DNA of 14,300 bases from Lentisphaeria bacterium UBA1724 (GCA_002315885.1 DCIO01000049.1:1-14300), one strand, 5' to 3'; counted from the first letter of the stretch, positions 1 to 7,239 are shown. Notes: generated by a model from the letters alone, not told the origin. Numbers and translations: made by a program.

Positions 1-1
1 A

Positions 2-163
2 GGGAGCCTAGGGAGCCTAGGGAGCCTAGGAAGCCTAGGAAGCCTAGGAAGCCTAGGAAGCCTAGGAAGCCTAGGGAGCCTAGGGAGCCTAGGGAGCCTA
101 GGAAGCCTAGGAAGCCTAGGAAGCCTAGGAAGCCTAGGAAGCCTAGGAAGCCTAGGGAGCGCG
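2..163. repeat. 9-bp satellite array (GGRAGCCTA, 17 units)
   Basis: Seventeen consecutive 9-bp units fill 2-154, and a partial 18th (GGGAGC) decays at 155-163. Only the third base varies: three GGGAGCCTA, five GGAAGCCTA, three GGGAGCCTA, six GGAAGCCTA. The array is thus also a roughly 72-81 bp higher-order duplication. Every junction makes the palindrome CCTAGG. Because 9 is a multiple of 3, several frames stay open: plus frame 1 reads Arg-(Glu/Lys)-Pro, plus frame 2 reads Gly-Ser-Leu with only synonymous variation, and one minus frame reads Leu-Pro-Arg. The plus frames stay open to stops at 316-318 and 260-262, past the terminator at 216-252, so I do not call a gene. The array may extend beyond the left edge. 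It is best described as a minisatellite/VNTR of unknown function. Confidence 0.95.
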
Positions 164-215
164 GCAAGACGAGAGGCGGCGCAAGCGCAACAAGGGGCAA
201 TGTCGCGGAGGCAAC

Positions 216-252
216 AAAAAAAGCGGATGCCGTTTTGGGGCATCCGCTTTTT
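216..252. terminator. Bidirectional intrinsic terminator downstream of rpsI
   Basis: A perfect 9-bp stem (GCGGATGCC at 223-231 with GGCATCCGC at 239-247) encloses a 7-nt loop. Seven A's (216-222) lie on the left and five T's (248-252) on the right. Read on the minus strand, the hairpin is followed by seven T's, which makes a good Rho-independent terminator 24-60 nt after the rpsI stop. Read on the plus strand it also has a T run, so it could end a transcript arriving from the satellite side. Confidence 0.9.
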
Positions 253-275
253 GATTGCGTAGTTCTTTGGGCGAA

Positions 276-677
276 TTATCGCTTGCTGAACTGGAAGCGC
301 TTACGAGCACCGGGCTGACCGGGCTTCTTACGTTCCTTCTCGCGGGAGTCACGGGTCAGCATGCCGGCCTTCTTCAGGGGGGCGCGGAGACCTTCCTCGG
401 CCTTCTCCAGGGCGCGGGCGATACCGTGGCGCAGAGCGCCGGCCTGTCCGACTTCGCCGCCGCCGATGATGGTGGCGTAGATATCGAACTCGCCGCTCTT
501 GGCGGTCAGAACGAGGGGCTGCTGGATGAATCCACGGATGGACTCGGTGGTGAAGTATTCGTCAAACGCGCGGCGGTTGACGGTGATTTTGCCCGTGCCG
601 CGGGTCATACGCACACGTGCGCTGGCGCACTTACGGCGACCGACGGTCAGGATCACATCGCTAGCTTCTTGGGCCAT
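276..677 (-). CDS. rpsI: 30S ribosomal protein S9
   Basis: This 133-residue protein is a small-subunit component whose C-terminal tail reaches the P-site tRNA in the ribosome. It has the normal S9 length and layout: VGRRKCASARVRM near the N-terminus, GTGKITVNRR, the glycine-rich GGGEVGQAGALRHGIARAL in the middle, and the diagnostic basic end KKPGQPGARKRFQFSKR, whose terminal Lys-Arg is the residue pair that contacts tRNA. The start at 677 gives a standard N-terminus. A moderate Shine-Dalgarno sequence (TTAGGA on the minus strand) lies about 11 nt upstream, in the loop of a small CTAAT/ATTAG dyad at 685-699. It follows rplM by 35 nt, the classic L13-S9 pair, and is closed by the terminator at 216-252. 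Confidence 0.98.
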   Translation of the reverse strand: MAQEASDVILTVGRRKCASARVRMTRGTGKITVNRRAFDEYFTTESIRGFIQQPLVLTAKSGEFDIYATIIGGGEVGQAGALRHGIARALEKAEEGLRAPLKKAGMLTRDSREKERKKPGQPGARKRFQFSKR

Positions 678-712
678 ATTGCTTCTAATCCTAAATTAGT
701 GGTTACTTTTGA

Positions 713-1159
713 TTAAAATTGGTCCTTCAGGGTCAGGGGCTGTGCGCCCTGTGCGGCATACTGGTGCTCGGGGAGAGCGCCGCCGTAGACCTTGAGTTTC
801 TTGAACTGAGCGCGACCCAGCTTGCCGTCGGGCATCATGCCCCAGACAGCGCGCTTGATGATTTCATCGGGGTGCTTCTCGCGCATGACATCAGCCTTGG
901 TGCGCTTGAGGCCGTTGACCCAGCCGCTGAAATCCTGGTATTCCTTGTCAGTGGCCTTGCGACCAGTCATCACGACCTTGTCGGCGTTGATGACGATGAC
1001 GAAGTCACCGGTATCCAGGTGGGGGGTATAGATGGGCTTGTTCTTGCCGCGGAGGATCATAGCGATCTGGCGAGCCATGCGACCGAGCACCTGGTGGTCG
1101 GCATCGACGATCCACCACTTACGCTCGATTTCGTTTTCCTTTGGGAGAAAAGTTTTCAT
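713..1159 (-). CDS. rplM: 50S ribosomal protein L13
   Basis: This 148-residue protein is an early-assembly large-subunit component; the family is usually about 142 residues. It shows KWWIVDADHQVLGRMARQIA near the N-terminus, then LRGKNKPIYTPHLDTGDFVI, then VVMTGRKATDKEYQDFSG, and a conserved RAVWGMMPDGKLGRAQFKKL stretch. These are the family hallmarks in the right order. The start at 1159 is the only sensible one, but the preceding bases (minus strand TTTCCCTAAC) hold no recognisable Shine-Dalgarno sequence, which is odd for a highly expressed gene. It heads the two-gene rplM-rpsI operon. A candidate promoter lies at 1220-1247, giving a leader of about 50 nt. Confidence 0.98.
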   Translation of the reverse strand: MKTFLPKENEIERKWWIVDADHQVLGRMARQIAMILRGKNKPIYTPHLDTGDFVIVINADKVVMTGRKATDKEYQDFSGWVNGLKRTKADVMREKHPDEIIKRAVWGMMPDGKLGRAQFKKLKVYGGALPEHQYAAQGAQPLTLKDQF

Positions 1160-1219
1160 GTTAGGGAAACAACTATATGTGGGTATTACAAAAAAAGCTT
1201 TTAGTTCGGCGAGTTTTTT

Positions 1220-1247
1220 AATCTAATGCGGCTTCGCCATTTTTCAA
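1220..1247 (-). promoter_or_regulatory. Candidate sigma70-type promoter for rplM-rpsI
   Basis: On the minus strand TTGAAA (plus coordinates 1242-1247, five of six to TTGACA) is separated by 16 bp from TAGATT (1220-1225, four of six to TATAAT). The site lies in the 133-bp gap between the Gfo/Idh-like gene and rplM. The spacer carries a small dyad, GGC-GAA-GCC with flanking AT pairs, which could be a protein site. No convincing terminator separates this from the upstream gene, so read-through transcription from the peptidase unit is possible as well. Confidence 0.4.
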
Positions 1248-1292
1248 ATTCATCAACCCGTTATTCTTGCAAAGAGTTGCGGGAATTGGTCA

Positions 1293-1997
1293 TTAGTTGG
1301 GGATTCTGCCCAGCATTGTCCAGGGTCTATCGGAGTTAATTGCGAAGAGCAGGTATCCGACTTCGGCTTCCAGGGGGAATGACTTCTGGGTGTAGACGCG
1401 AGGTGGTTCGTCGCAGAGTGCGATGGCGAATTCGTTGTCGTTGTTAGGCAGGATTGTAGCGGTTGCGCTGCCGCGGGTGCCGGTGGCGGTGAGGCGGTAG
1501 TTCGCGTCGGGGAGTTCCTCGAAGGAAGTGGCGGCGTCATTTCCGTATGCGGTAAGCCAGTTGAGGAGGTCTTCGTCGCGCAGTCTTTCGAAGATGCCCA
1601 TTCCTTCGGGTTTGGTGAGTTTATACTGCTGGATGGTACCCAGCACGCCGCTGGTGACGGCCTCCTTGAGGCGTGTCATGGCCCATTCGAAGCGCCAGGA
1701 GCCCATCCAGCAGACTTGGATATGTCGGCGTTTTGCGGCGGCGGAGAGTCGTTTGAGGGAATCGGGGGTTTCGCCATCCAGTCGGCAAAGTGCGAAGGGC
1801 ATTTTTTCCTTGAGGAGTGCCTTGATGACTTCCTGGCGGTCGTCCTCATCGGCATCGACGATGGCGGCCTTCGCATTCACGAGAGCCTCGCTGTAATCCT
1901 CGTCTGGGTTGAGGATTTTGATATCGAGGCGCTTTGAGACTGCCTTGCTGCAGGGTGACTGGAGATTCCTGGTGAAATAGATGATGTCTTCTTTCAT
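1293..1997 (-). CDS. Degenerate Gfo/Idh/MocA-like protein, probably non-catalytic
   Basis: This 234-residue protein of unknown role resembles the middle and C-terminal parts of Gfo/Idh/MocA oxidoreductases. Residues 39-100 follow the second half of the family's Rossmann domain: AAIVDADEDDRQEVIKALLKE matches the strand-helix before the catalytic motif, then FALCRLDGETPDSLKRL stands where active members have C-E-K-P. Next come CWMGSWRFEWAMTRLKEAV and SGVLGTIQQYKL, which match the usual G-x-x-R-(F/Y)-x-x-x-(F/Y)-x-x-x-K-E-x-(I/L) and SG-x-(I/L)-G-x-(I/V) segments. Residues 213-226 resemble the family's C-terminal 'FLDAIRxGRP'. The N-terminal GxGxxG dinucleotide loop is missing, the EKP motif is replaced by RLD, and the protein is about 100 residues short. 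I infer loss of NAD(P) binding and catalysis. It starts 40 nt after the peptidase stop, so it is probably co-transcribed. The bases before the ATG are C-rich, with no Shine-Dalgarno sequence. Confidence 0.6.
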   Translation of the reverse strand: MKEDIIYFTRNLQSPCSKAVSKRLDIKILNPDEDYSEALVNAKAAIVDADEDDRQEVIKALLKEKMPFALCRLDGETPDSLKRLSAAAKRRHIQVCWMGSWRFEWAMTRLKEAVTSGVLGTIQQYKLTKPEGMGIFERLRDEDLLNWLTAYGNDAATSFEELPDANYRLTATGTRGSATATILPNNDNEFAIALCDEPPRVYTQKSFPLEAEVGYLLFAINSDRPWTMLGRIPN

Positions 1998-2037
1998 GGG
2001 AGGTTGCGGTGGCGGTTTGCCGGTGGAGGCTGGTGTT

Positions 2038-4965
2038 TTACCGATTAATTTGGAAGATTGTCATATCCTGGGGCGCGGGGGCGGGACCGAATGCGCAGTC
2101 GTTGAACTGCCCTTGGAAGAGTCGTTCTGCGGCGTCCTGGACTTGCTTGCGCGTGATGCGCTGGAATGCCTCGAAGCGTTCCTGGCGTTTTTCGTTGGTG
2201 AGTCCCTGTCGCAGGGTATTTTCGCATTGTGACGCGGCGCCTGCGGGTCGTGTGGGTGTCAGGAATGGCCCCAGTGTCTGGAGGATTGCCTTGTCCACCT
2301 GTTCCTGTGTGAAGGGGTGTTCCTTCAGGAAATTTGGAATGTTCTGGAAGACTTGGTAGGTTCGTTCGCAATTCGGGTCGTCGTGTGCGTGGAGGAAAGC
2401 CAGTTTTTCGTTGAGCTTCAGTCGCAGGCTGCAGCCGTATGCGCCGCCCTTAGCGCGAATTTCGTCCCACAGATATCCGCTGGTGAGGATGTTTGCCGCG
2501 ATGACGAGGGGTTTTGCGTCCTGCTCGGAACGATGTGGTGCGGCGAATGCCCTGACGCAGGTATGGACCTTTGCGGGGATGATTGCGTATTCCCGCCGTC
2601 CTGCCTTGAGGGTGCTTTGGGCCGTGCGGAAGAGTTCGGTGGCGTCAGTGGCGCATTCTGCGGGTGTCCAGAGCTTTGTCAGGTCTTCTGCGGCCTGGAA
2701 TGCGGCTGTGTTTTCGGTGGCGACGCCCACGGAGTAGATTGGCTGTGTGATGAGCCACTGCGCGATGCGTTCCATCTTGTTGATGAGGTCATCCAGGTCA
2801 TTTTCCTGGAGTCGTCCCAGCTTTTGAATGAGATTGAAAGCGGGTAGTCCGTTGACGAAATTGGCGTATGTAGCCAATGGATTGAGTCCATCCGCCGCCC
2901 GTTGGGAGGCGAACTGGAAATTTTCCCGTTGGAGAAGTGACGCGGAGCCCTTTGCGGCGCCTGCTTTCAGGAGTTCCACCAGCCGTTTTCGTTCTGTGAA
3001 TACGGAGGTCTGGAGTTTTTCCCGGAGGAGGTCGATTGCCTGTGGGAAATTTCGGTCCAGGGAGTAGACTGCCAGGGTGAGGTTGAGGGAGACTGGTGTA
3101 GGGCACTCGTCTGGTGCTCCCGCACTGAGTGTCATGTTGTATGCACCGCCATTTTGTGCCCAGGCGGTAGCCATTTGGTCGTAGGTCTTGGTGGCGGTGC
3201 CCAGTTGCGGGAAAAGCGCCGTGAAGATGGGGAGGTACTGCGCCAGGTCTGGGGGGAGAGTGGCGGCATCCAGGGTGAGATTCAGGCGGCTGATGCCGTT
3301 GGTGAAGTCATCGCTCTTGCGGTAGCGCAGTCCGTTGGCGAAGTGTCCATCCGTGTATGCCAGTGGCGTGACTTTGTCCGGCAGGTCGTTTCTGCGGAGA
3401 ACAGGTATGGTTGCCAGGGCTTCGGGGGTGTCTTCCCGGCCTGCAATCTCCTGGAGTTTCTGTTGGAATGCGACCACGCGGGCTTTCTTTGCGGCATCCC
3501 AGGTGGCGAGGCGCTTCGACAGTTTCTTCGCCAAGGCATCGTCGGTCTTTTTTTTCAGATTGTCGTCGGGATGCAATTCGACGCGGACGCGCTTGGGATT
3601 GTCCAGCAGCCAATGCTGGATGAGATCTTCCAGATAACGTGGATTGCGTTGCAGGAGTTCCTGGAGTTTGGGGAGCTGGTTGGATTGGCGCAGGAATTGG
3701 AAGGGGTCGTCGGAGTATCGCCAGGAGGCCAGGATGTCCTCCACCATGTCGAAGATGTAGTCCCGTCCGATTTCCTGGTTCAGGGTCTGGAAGCGAGTCA
3801 AAGCACCCATGACCTGTTCTTTGGGAAGGCCCTCCTTGACGCTCTTAGTCAAGACATCCAGGACAATCTGCTCGAATTTTGGGAAATCCGCGGGTTTGAC
3901 GCCCCGCATGCCCACGCAGAAGGAGGTGAATTTCGTTTCGTTGTCGTAGCCACTGCCCAATGCGGCGGCGCCGATGCGTGACTCCATCAGTGCCTTGCTC
4001 AATGGTGCGGCGGCATTGCCGATGAGGACTGCCTCCAGCAATTGGAAGCCCAGGTCCAGTTCGACGTCACGTGTTTCATCCAATGCCCATGCGACTGCCA
4101 CGAGTCCCGTGTTGGTGCGCTTGGATTCGGGATCTGGCACGAAGCGTTCCCGCATGACCACGGGAGCCGCAGGGGGCTGCTTTTTGATGGCACGCAGTGG
4201 CTTGGGGGAGGGAAGAGCCTTCGGCAGACGAGGCAGGTCCTGGGAGAGATGCTTCTCCAAAACCGCCAGCTTCTCTTCGGTGGGAATATCGCCGTAGAGG
4301 ACTACCTTCGCCACGGTGGGATTGTAGTGGCTGGCGTGGAAATCCAAAAAGCCCTTGTAGGTGAGGGCGGAAATCTTCTCGGGAACACCGCCGGAATCAT
4401 AGCGCAAGGAACTGTGTGGGAAGAGGGATTTCTCTATGGCACGACCCATCTGGGTGCCTGGGTCGGAGTAGTAGCCGGACATCTCGTTGTGCACAATGCC
4501 GTTGATGGTCAATTTCTGGGAGGCGCCTTTGCCGTGCAGTTCATAGTGCCAGCCCTCCTGACCTAGGATTTCCCTGGTTAGATTCGGGTGGAAGACTGCG
4601 TCCCAATAGACTTCTAAAAGATTGAAATAGTCCTGCTTGCAGCAGGTGGTGAAGGGATAGATTGTCCTGTCAGGATAGGTACAGGCATTCAGGAAGGTCG
4701 CCACGCTGGATTTCAGCAGGCAGACAAAGGGATCTTTCACGGGAAAGCGCTCCGAGCCCTCCAAAACCGAGTGCTCGATGATATGGGCGGCACCCGTGTC
4801 ATTTTCCGCATCTGTGGGAAATCCTACCACGAAGAGGTTCTCGGGATCGTTGGCCTCAAGGCTCAAGACTTCCAGACCGCAGTCGTGACGATAGCGCTTC
4901 GCCACAAGACGACGCTCGGGAAATGGAGTTGTGCTGACGAGGGTAAACATACCAGGAAATATCAT
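2038..4965 (-). CDS. M16C family zinc metallopeptidase (PreP/pitrilysin-like)
   Basis: This 975-residue protein has the size of the single-chain M16C presequence-protease group, which clips short unstructured peptides inside a closed two-bowl chamber. The inverted zinc motif HIIEH is at residues 61-65 (His61 and His65 as ligands, Glu64 as general base). The distal ligand Glu161 lies in IVHNEMSGYYSDPG. The 96-residue spacing from His65 to Glu161 matches PreP (about 96) better than insulysin (about 77). The C-terminal half keeps the RAKGGAYG substrate-binding signature with its Tyr, but the downstream SYRDP-type segment is AHDDPN. No signal peptide or membrane segment is seen, so it is probably cytoplasmic. 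The start at 4965 or the Met five codons later (4950) is uncertain; GGGTGG just upstream is only a weak ribosome-binding site. It begins 40 nt after the alpha-operon terminator and leads into the Gfo/Idh-like gene. Confidence 0.93.
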   Translation of the reverse strand: MIFPGMFTLVSTTPFPERRLVAKRYRHDCGLEVLSLEANDPENLFVVGFPTDAENDTGAAHIIEHSVLEGSERFPVKDPFVCLLKSSVATFLNACTYPDRTIYPFTTCCKQDYFNLLEVYWDAVFHPNLTREILGQEGWHYELHGKGASQKLTINGIVHNEMSGYYSDPGTQMGRAIEKSLFPHSSLRYDSGGVPEKISALTYKGFLDFHASHYNPTVAKVVLYGDIPTEEKLAVLEKHLSQDLPRLPKALPSPKPLRAIKKQPPAAPVVMRERFVPDPESKRTNTGLVAVAWALDETRDVELDLGFQLLEAVLIGNAAAPLSKALMESRIGAAALGSGYDNETKFTSFCVGMRGVKPADFPKFEQIVLDVLTKSVKEGLPKEQVMGALTRFQTLNQEIGRDYIFDMVEDILASWRYSDDPFQFLRQSNQLPKLQELLQRNPRYLEDLIQHWLLDNPKRVRVELHPDDNLKKKTDDALAKKLSKRLATWDAAKKARVVAFQQKLQEIAGREDTPEALATIPVLRRNDLPDKVTPLAYTDGHFANGLRYRKSDDFTNGISRLNLTLDAATLPPDLAQYLPIFTALFPQLGTATKTYDQMATAWAQNGGAYNMTLSAGAPDECPTPVSLNLTLAVYSLDRNFPQAIDLLREKLQTSVFTERKRLVELLKAGAAKGSASLLQRENFQFASQRAADGLNPLATYANFVNGLPAFNLIQKLGRLQENDLDDLINKMERIAQWLITQPIYSVGVATENTAAFQAAEDLTKLWTPAECATDATELFRTAQSTLKAGRREYAIIPAKVHTCVRAFAAPHRSEQDAKPLVIAANILTSGYLWDEIRAKGGAYGCSLRLKLNEKLAFLHAHDDPNCERTYQVFQNIPNFLKEHPFTQEQVDKAILQTLGPFLTPTRPAGAASQCENTLRQGLTNEKRQERFEAFQRITRKQVQDAAERLFQGQFNDCAFGPAPAPQDMTIFQINR

Positions 4966-4987
4966 GGGCCCACCCAGGGCTCGAAAA

Positions 4988-5004
4988 TCTATCGCGGTGA
5001 TAGA
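4988..5004. promoter_or_regulatory. Inverted repeat before the M16C gene (possible operator)
   Basis: Perfect 6-bp arms TCTATC (4988-4993) and GATAGA (4999-5004) flank GCGGT. The element sits between the rplQ terminator and the M16C start, where a promoter would have to lie. On the minus strand it is followed by TTTT, so it may be a weak secondary terminator instead of an operator. There is no independent support for either reading. Confidence 0.3.
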
Positions 5005-5005
5005 G

Positions 5006-5043
5006 AAAAAAAGCCGGCGGTTCCCGGAGGAACGGCCGGCTTT
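5006..5043 (-). terminator. Strong intrinsic terminator of the rpmJ-rplQ operon
   Basis: Read on the minus strand, a long stem forms between 5013-5024 and 5029-5040: GCCGGC pairs with GCCGGC, there is one G-G mismatch at 5019/5034, then GGTTC-type pairing, closed by a 4-nt loop at 5025-5028. It is followed by seven T's (plus-strand A's at 5006-5012), with up to three extra A-T pairs at the base. It begins 15 nt after the rplQ stop and separates the alpha operon from the M16C gene. Confidence 0.93.
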
Positions 5044-5057
5044 GCTATGCCAGAGAA

Positions 5058-5489
5058 CTACTGGGCGTCGGCGGCAGGAGCGGCCTCGGCAGCGGGTGCT
5101 GCGGCAGCGGCCTTGGCGGCTGCGACCTGCTCGTCGGTTTCCACCAGAGCCAGGATGGCCATTTCGGCGGCATCACCAATACGGGGACCGATCTTCATGA
5201 TGCGGGTGTAACCACCCTGGCGGTTCTTGTAGCAGGGCGCCACTTCGTCGAATAGCATCTTCACGATGCGCTCCTGGTGGAGCTTCGCCACGACCAGACG
5301 GCGGGCATGCAGGTCGCCACGCTTGGCGAGGGTCAGCATCTGCTCGGCCAGCTGGCGGATGCGCTTGGCGCGAACCAGAGTGGTCTTGATCTGCTTGTGC
5401 TCAAACAGGCTGCAGACGGAGTTTGCCAGCAGGGCACGCACGTGCGAACTGCTGCGGTTGATCTTAAATGTTGCGACGCGATGTCTCAT
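5058..5489 (-). CDS. rplQ: 50S ribosomal protein L17 with Ala-rich C-terminal tail
   Basis: This 143-residue large-subunit protein sits near the polypeptide exit tunnel. The N-terminus MRHRVATFKINRSSSHVRAL and the segments TTLVRAKRIRQLAEQMLTLA and RQGGYTRIMKIGPRIGDAAE (residues about 91-110) are diagnostic of L17. After the core, which ends near residue 118, a tail of about 25 residues is almost all Ala, Glu, Pro and Asp and resembles the tails on S11 and S13 nearby. Only 5 nt separate its start from the rpoA stop. Its Shine-Dalgarno AAGGAG (5498-5503) is made from the last two sense codons of rpoA, so translation is probably coupled. It is the last gene before the terminator at 5006-5043. 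Confidence 0.98.
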   Translation of the reverse strand: MRHRVATFKINRSSSHVRALLANSVCSLFEHKQIKTTLVRAKRIRQLAEQMLTLAKRGDLHARRLVVAKLHQERIVKMLFDEVAPCYKNRQGGYTRIMKIGPRIGDAAEMAILALVETDEQVAAAKAAAAAPAAEAAPAADAQ

Positions 5490-5494
5490 GGGGG

Positions 5495-6529
5495 TTACTC
5501 CTTATTGTTCTGCAGTTGCGAAGCCATCTGACGATTCAGCTCGTCTGCCACGTTATTACTCAAAGTCATTTCCAGGCTCAGGCCCAGCTCCGTCAACTTC
5601 TCGGTGATCTCAGTCAGAGACACGCGACCGAAGTTGCGGCACTTCATCATCTGGGCTTCGCTCTTCTGAACCAACTCGCCCACGAAGTGGATGTTCTCCG
5701 TGTTCAGGCAGTTCATGGAACGCATCGAGAGCCCCAGGGTGCTGACATTGGCAATCAGCTTCGCCAACAGAGCCTTCTCTTCTTCGCTCAGAATCACGCC
5801 ATTGCTGGCGGCGGCCTGGCTGCTGCCAAACTCGAAGACAGCCAGCTGCTCACGCAGAATCTGCGCGGCGCGCTTCACGGCAGTCTCGGGGTCGATGCGG
5901 TCGTCAGTCCAGACTTCCAGTTCCAGACGGTCGTAGTTGGTGTTCTCACCAACGCGGCTGGCCTGGACATCGTAGCGGACCTTCTCAATCGGGTTGAACA
6001 AGCAGTCCACCGGGATGGAATTCACCGGCTGGTCGTCGTGCTTGTTGCGCTCGCTGGGACGGTAGCCACAGCCTTTCTCCAGATCGAACTCGATGCGGAT
6101 GGGCTTGTCCTTCTTGCAATCTGCAGTCAGGGTGAAGAGCTTCTGGTCCTTGTTCAGAACGACGACCACGCCGTCTTCCTTGATGTCGGCACCCGTCACC
6201 ACGCCTTTCTTGGAAACCTCCAATCTCAGCGTGCGGGGCAGAGAACCATCGCAACGGAACTTGAGTTTCTTGATGTTCAGCACGATTTCCATCACGTCTT
6301 CCATGACTCCAGGAATTGCCGTGAATTCGTGGCTGATGCCATCAATACGGATGCAACTGACGGCAACGCCTTCCATCATCGTCAGCAAGACGCGACGCAG
6401 AGAGTTGCCAATTGTGTGGCCTAGGCCATTCTCCCAGGGTTCGGTGACAAACTTCGCGTAACGGCTAGTCGCAGTCGCTTCGTCTTTAACCATCGCCTCG
6501 GGCATTTCAAAATTTACCAGTCCTGCCAT
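5495..6529 (-). CDS. rpoA: DNA-directed RNA polymerase alpha subunit
   Basis: At 344 residues this is slightly longer than the 329 of E. coli. The N-terminal domain (about 1-235) dimerises and scaffolds beta and beta'; it carries WENGLGHTIGNSLRRVLL (residues 32-49), PGVMEDVMEIVLNIKKL, and the conserved DCLFNPIEKVRY and GENTNYDRLELEVWTDD segments. A short linker leads to the C-terminal domain (about 250-320), which binds UP elements and activators: GLSMRSMNCLNTENIHFVGE, with Arg270 in the place of E. coli Arg265, and NFGRVSLTEITEKLTELGL. Both domains are complete. The start at 6529 is supported by a perfect AAGGAGG (6541-6547) 11 nt upstream. It follows rpsK by 114 bp and is tightly coupled to rplQ. 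Confidence 0.99.
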   Translation of the reverse strand: MAGLVNFEMPEAMVKDEATATSRYAKFVTEPWENGLGHTIGNSLRRVLLTMMEGVAVSCIRIDGISHEFTAIPGVMEDVMEIVLNIKKLKFRCDGSLPRTLRLEVSKKGVVTGADIKEDGVVVVLNKDQKLFTLTADCKKDKPIRIEFDLEKGCGYRPSERNKHDDQPVNSIPVDCLFNPIEKVRYDVQASRVGENTNYDRLELEVWTDDRIDPETAVKRAAQILREQLAVFEFGSSQAAASNGVILSEEEKALLAKLIANVSTLGLSMRSMNCLNTENIHFVGELVQKSEAQMMKCRNFGRVSLTEITEKLTELGLSLEMTLSNNVADELNRQMASQLQNNKE

Positions 6530-6643
6530 TTGGGAAAAATCCTCCTTGGTTATTATGACACTACCATCTCATCAATTACGTGTCTTTTCCTTCGGTTGGC
6601 ACCAGGGGAAAAACGGGCCCCTGGGCCATGAGGCAGCAACCGG
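6530..6643 (-). other. rpsK-rpoA spacer with hairpin, where rpsD is often found
   Basis: This 114-bp gap holds no gene; in many bacteria rpsD lies here. It contains a 7-bp stem, CCAGGGG (6602-6608) with CCCCTGG (6618-6624), around a 9-nt loop, about 20 nt after the rpsK stop. On the minus strand no T run follows, so it is not a standard terminator. It could be an mRNA-processing, 3'-stabilising or attenuation element. Near the rpoA end, CATAAT (minus strand) resembles a -10 box, but no -35 box stands at proper spacing. The strong rpoA ribosome-binding site is at 6541-6547. Confidence 0.5.
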
Positions 6644-7144
6644 TTAGATGCGGCGCTTCTTGGGAGGACGGCACCCGTTGTGGGGAAGCGGGGTGACGTC
6701 ACGAAGGACGGTGATTTCCAGACCCGCCAGGGCGATGCCACGCACGGCGGACTCACGGCCCTGACCAGGGCCCTTGACTTCGACCTCGACCTCTTTCAGG
6801 CCGTAGGTCAGCATTGCCTTCTTGGCTGCGTCACCAGCGATGACCTGTGCGACGTAAGAGGTGCTCTTGCGGGAGCCCTTGTAACCCAGCTTACCACCAG
6901 TGGACCAGGAGAGCACATTGCCCTGGGGGTCGGTGATGACAACGCGGGTGTTGTTGAAGGTGGAATCGACGTGCACGACGCCAGACATGACGGCGCGGGC
7001 GCCCTTGGCGCGGCGGCTCTGGATCTGGACGACGGCGTTGGGATCCGCCAGAATCTGGTCGGCGGTTGGAACGGAGGCGGGTGCGGCGGGCGCAGCAGCT
7101 GCGGCGGGCGCGGCGGCGACCTTTTCCTTGGACTCTTCTGCCAT
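6644..7144 (-). CDS. rpsK: 30S ribosomal protein S11 with Ala/Pro-rich N-terminal extension
   Basis: This 166-residue protein compares with about 129 in E. coli S11, which lines the platform of the small subunit near the mRNA exit. The S11 core starts near residue 48: SGVVHVDSTFNNTRVVITD, then STGGKLGYKGSRKSTSYVAQ, VKGPGQGRESAVRGIA, and the hallmark end TPLPHNGCRPPKKRRI. The first 45 or so residues are an added region beginning MAEESKEKV and continuing with runs of Ala and Pro. This region is likely disordered and has no counterpart in standard S11. The start is well supported by TAGGAG ending 9 nt before the ATG, so the extension appears to be translated. It lies between rpsM (95 nt upstream) and rpoA. 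Confidence 0.97.
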   Translation of the reverse strand: MAEESKEKVAAAPAAAAAPAAPASVPTADQILADPNAVVQIQSRRAKGARAVMSGVVHVDSTFNNTRVVITDPQGNVLSWSTGGKLGYKGSRKSTSYVAQVIAGDAAKKAMLTYGLKEVEVEVKGPGQGRESAVRGIALAGLEITVLRDVTPLPHNGCRPPKKRRI

Positions 7145-7239
7145 GATTTTAATCTCCTAGGACGGACTTGATTTCCCGTCCAAAACTAGTTGTGAAAGTG
7201 TTCGTGGAATTCCGTTGCAAAGCAAGAAGGAGGGTAGGA

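Noticed and set aside
1..163. CRISPR array
   Set aside because: The 9-bp units are continuous with no unique spacers; this is a tandem satellite.
1..243. Minus-strand small gene starting at 243 with Leu-Pro-Arg repeats
   Set aside because: Its ATG lies inside the terminator stem and there is no ribosome-binding site; it runs off the window.
1..318. Plus-strand gene encoding an Arg-Glu/Lys-Pro repeat tail
   Set aside because: The frame runs through the terminator hairpin at 216-252 and into the 3' end of rpsI before stopping, and no start is visible. I kept it as a finding only.
3154..3981. 275-codon open frame on the plus strand
   Set aside because: It is antisense to the M16C peptidase and has no independent start signal or motif.
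5468..6424. 318-codon open frame on the plus strand
   Set aside because: It is a shadow of rpoA, which is complete on the other strand with a strong ribosome-binding site.
6600..6627. Terminator between rpsK and rpoA
   Set aside because: The stem is stable, but no T run follows on the minus strand.
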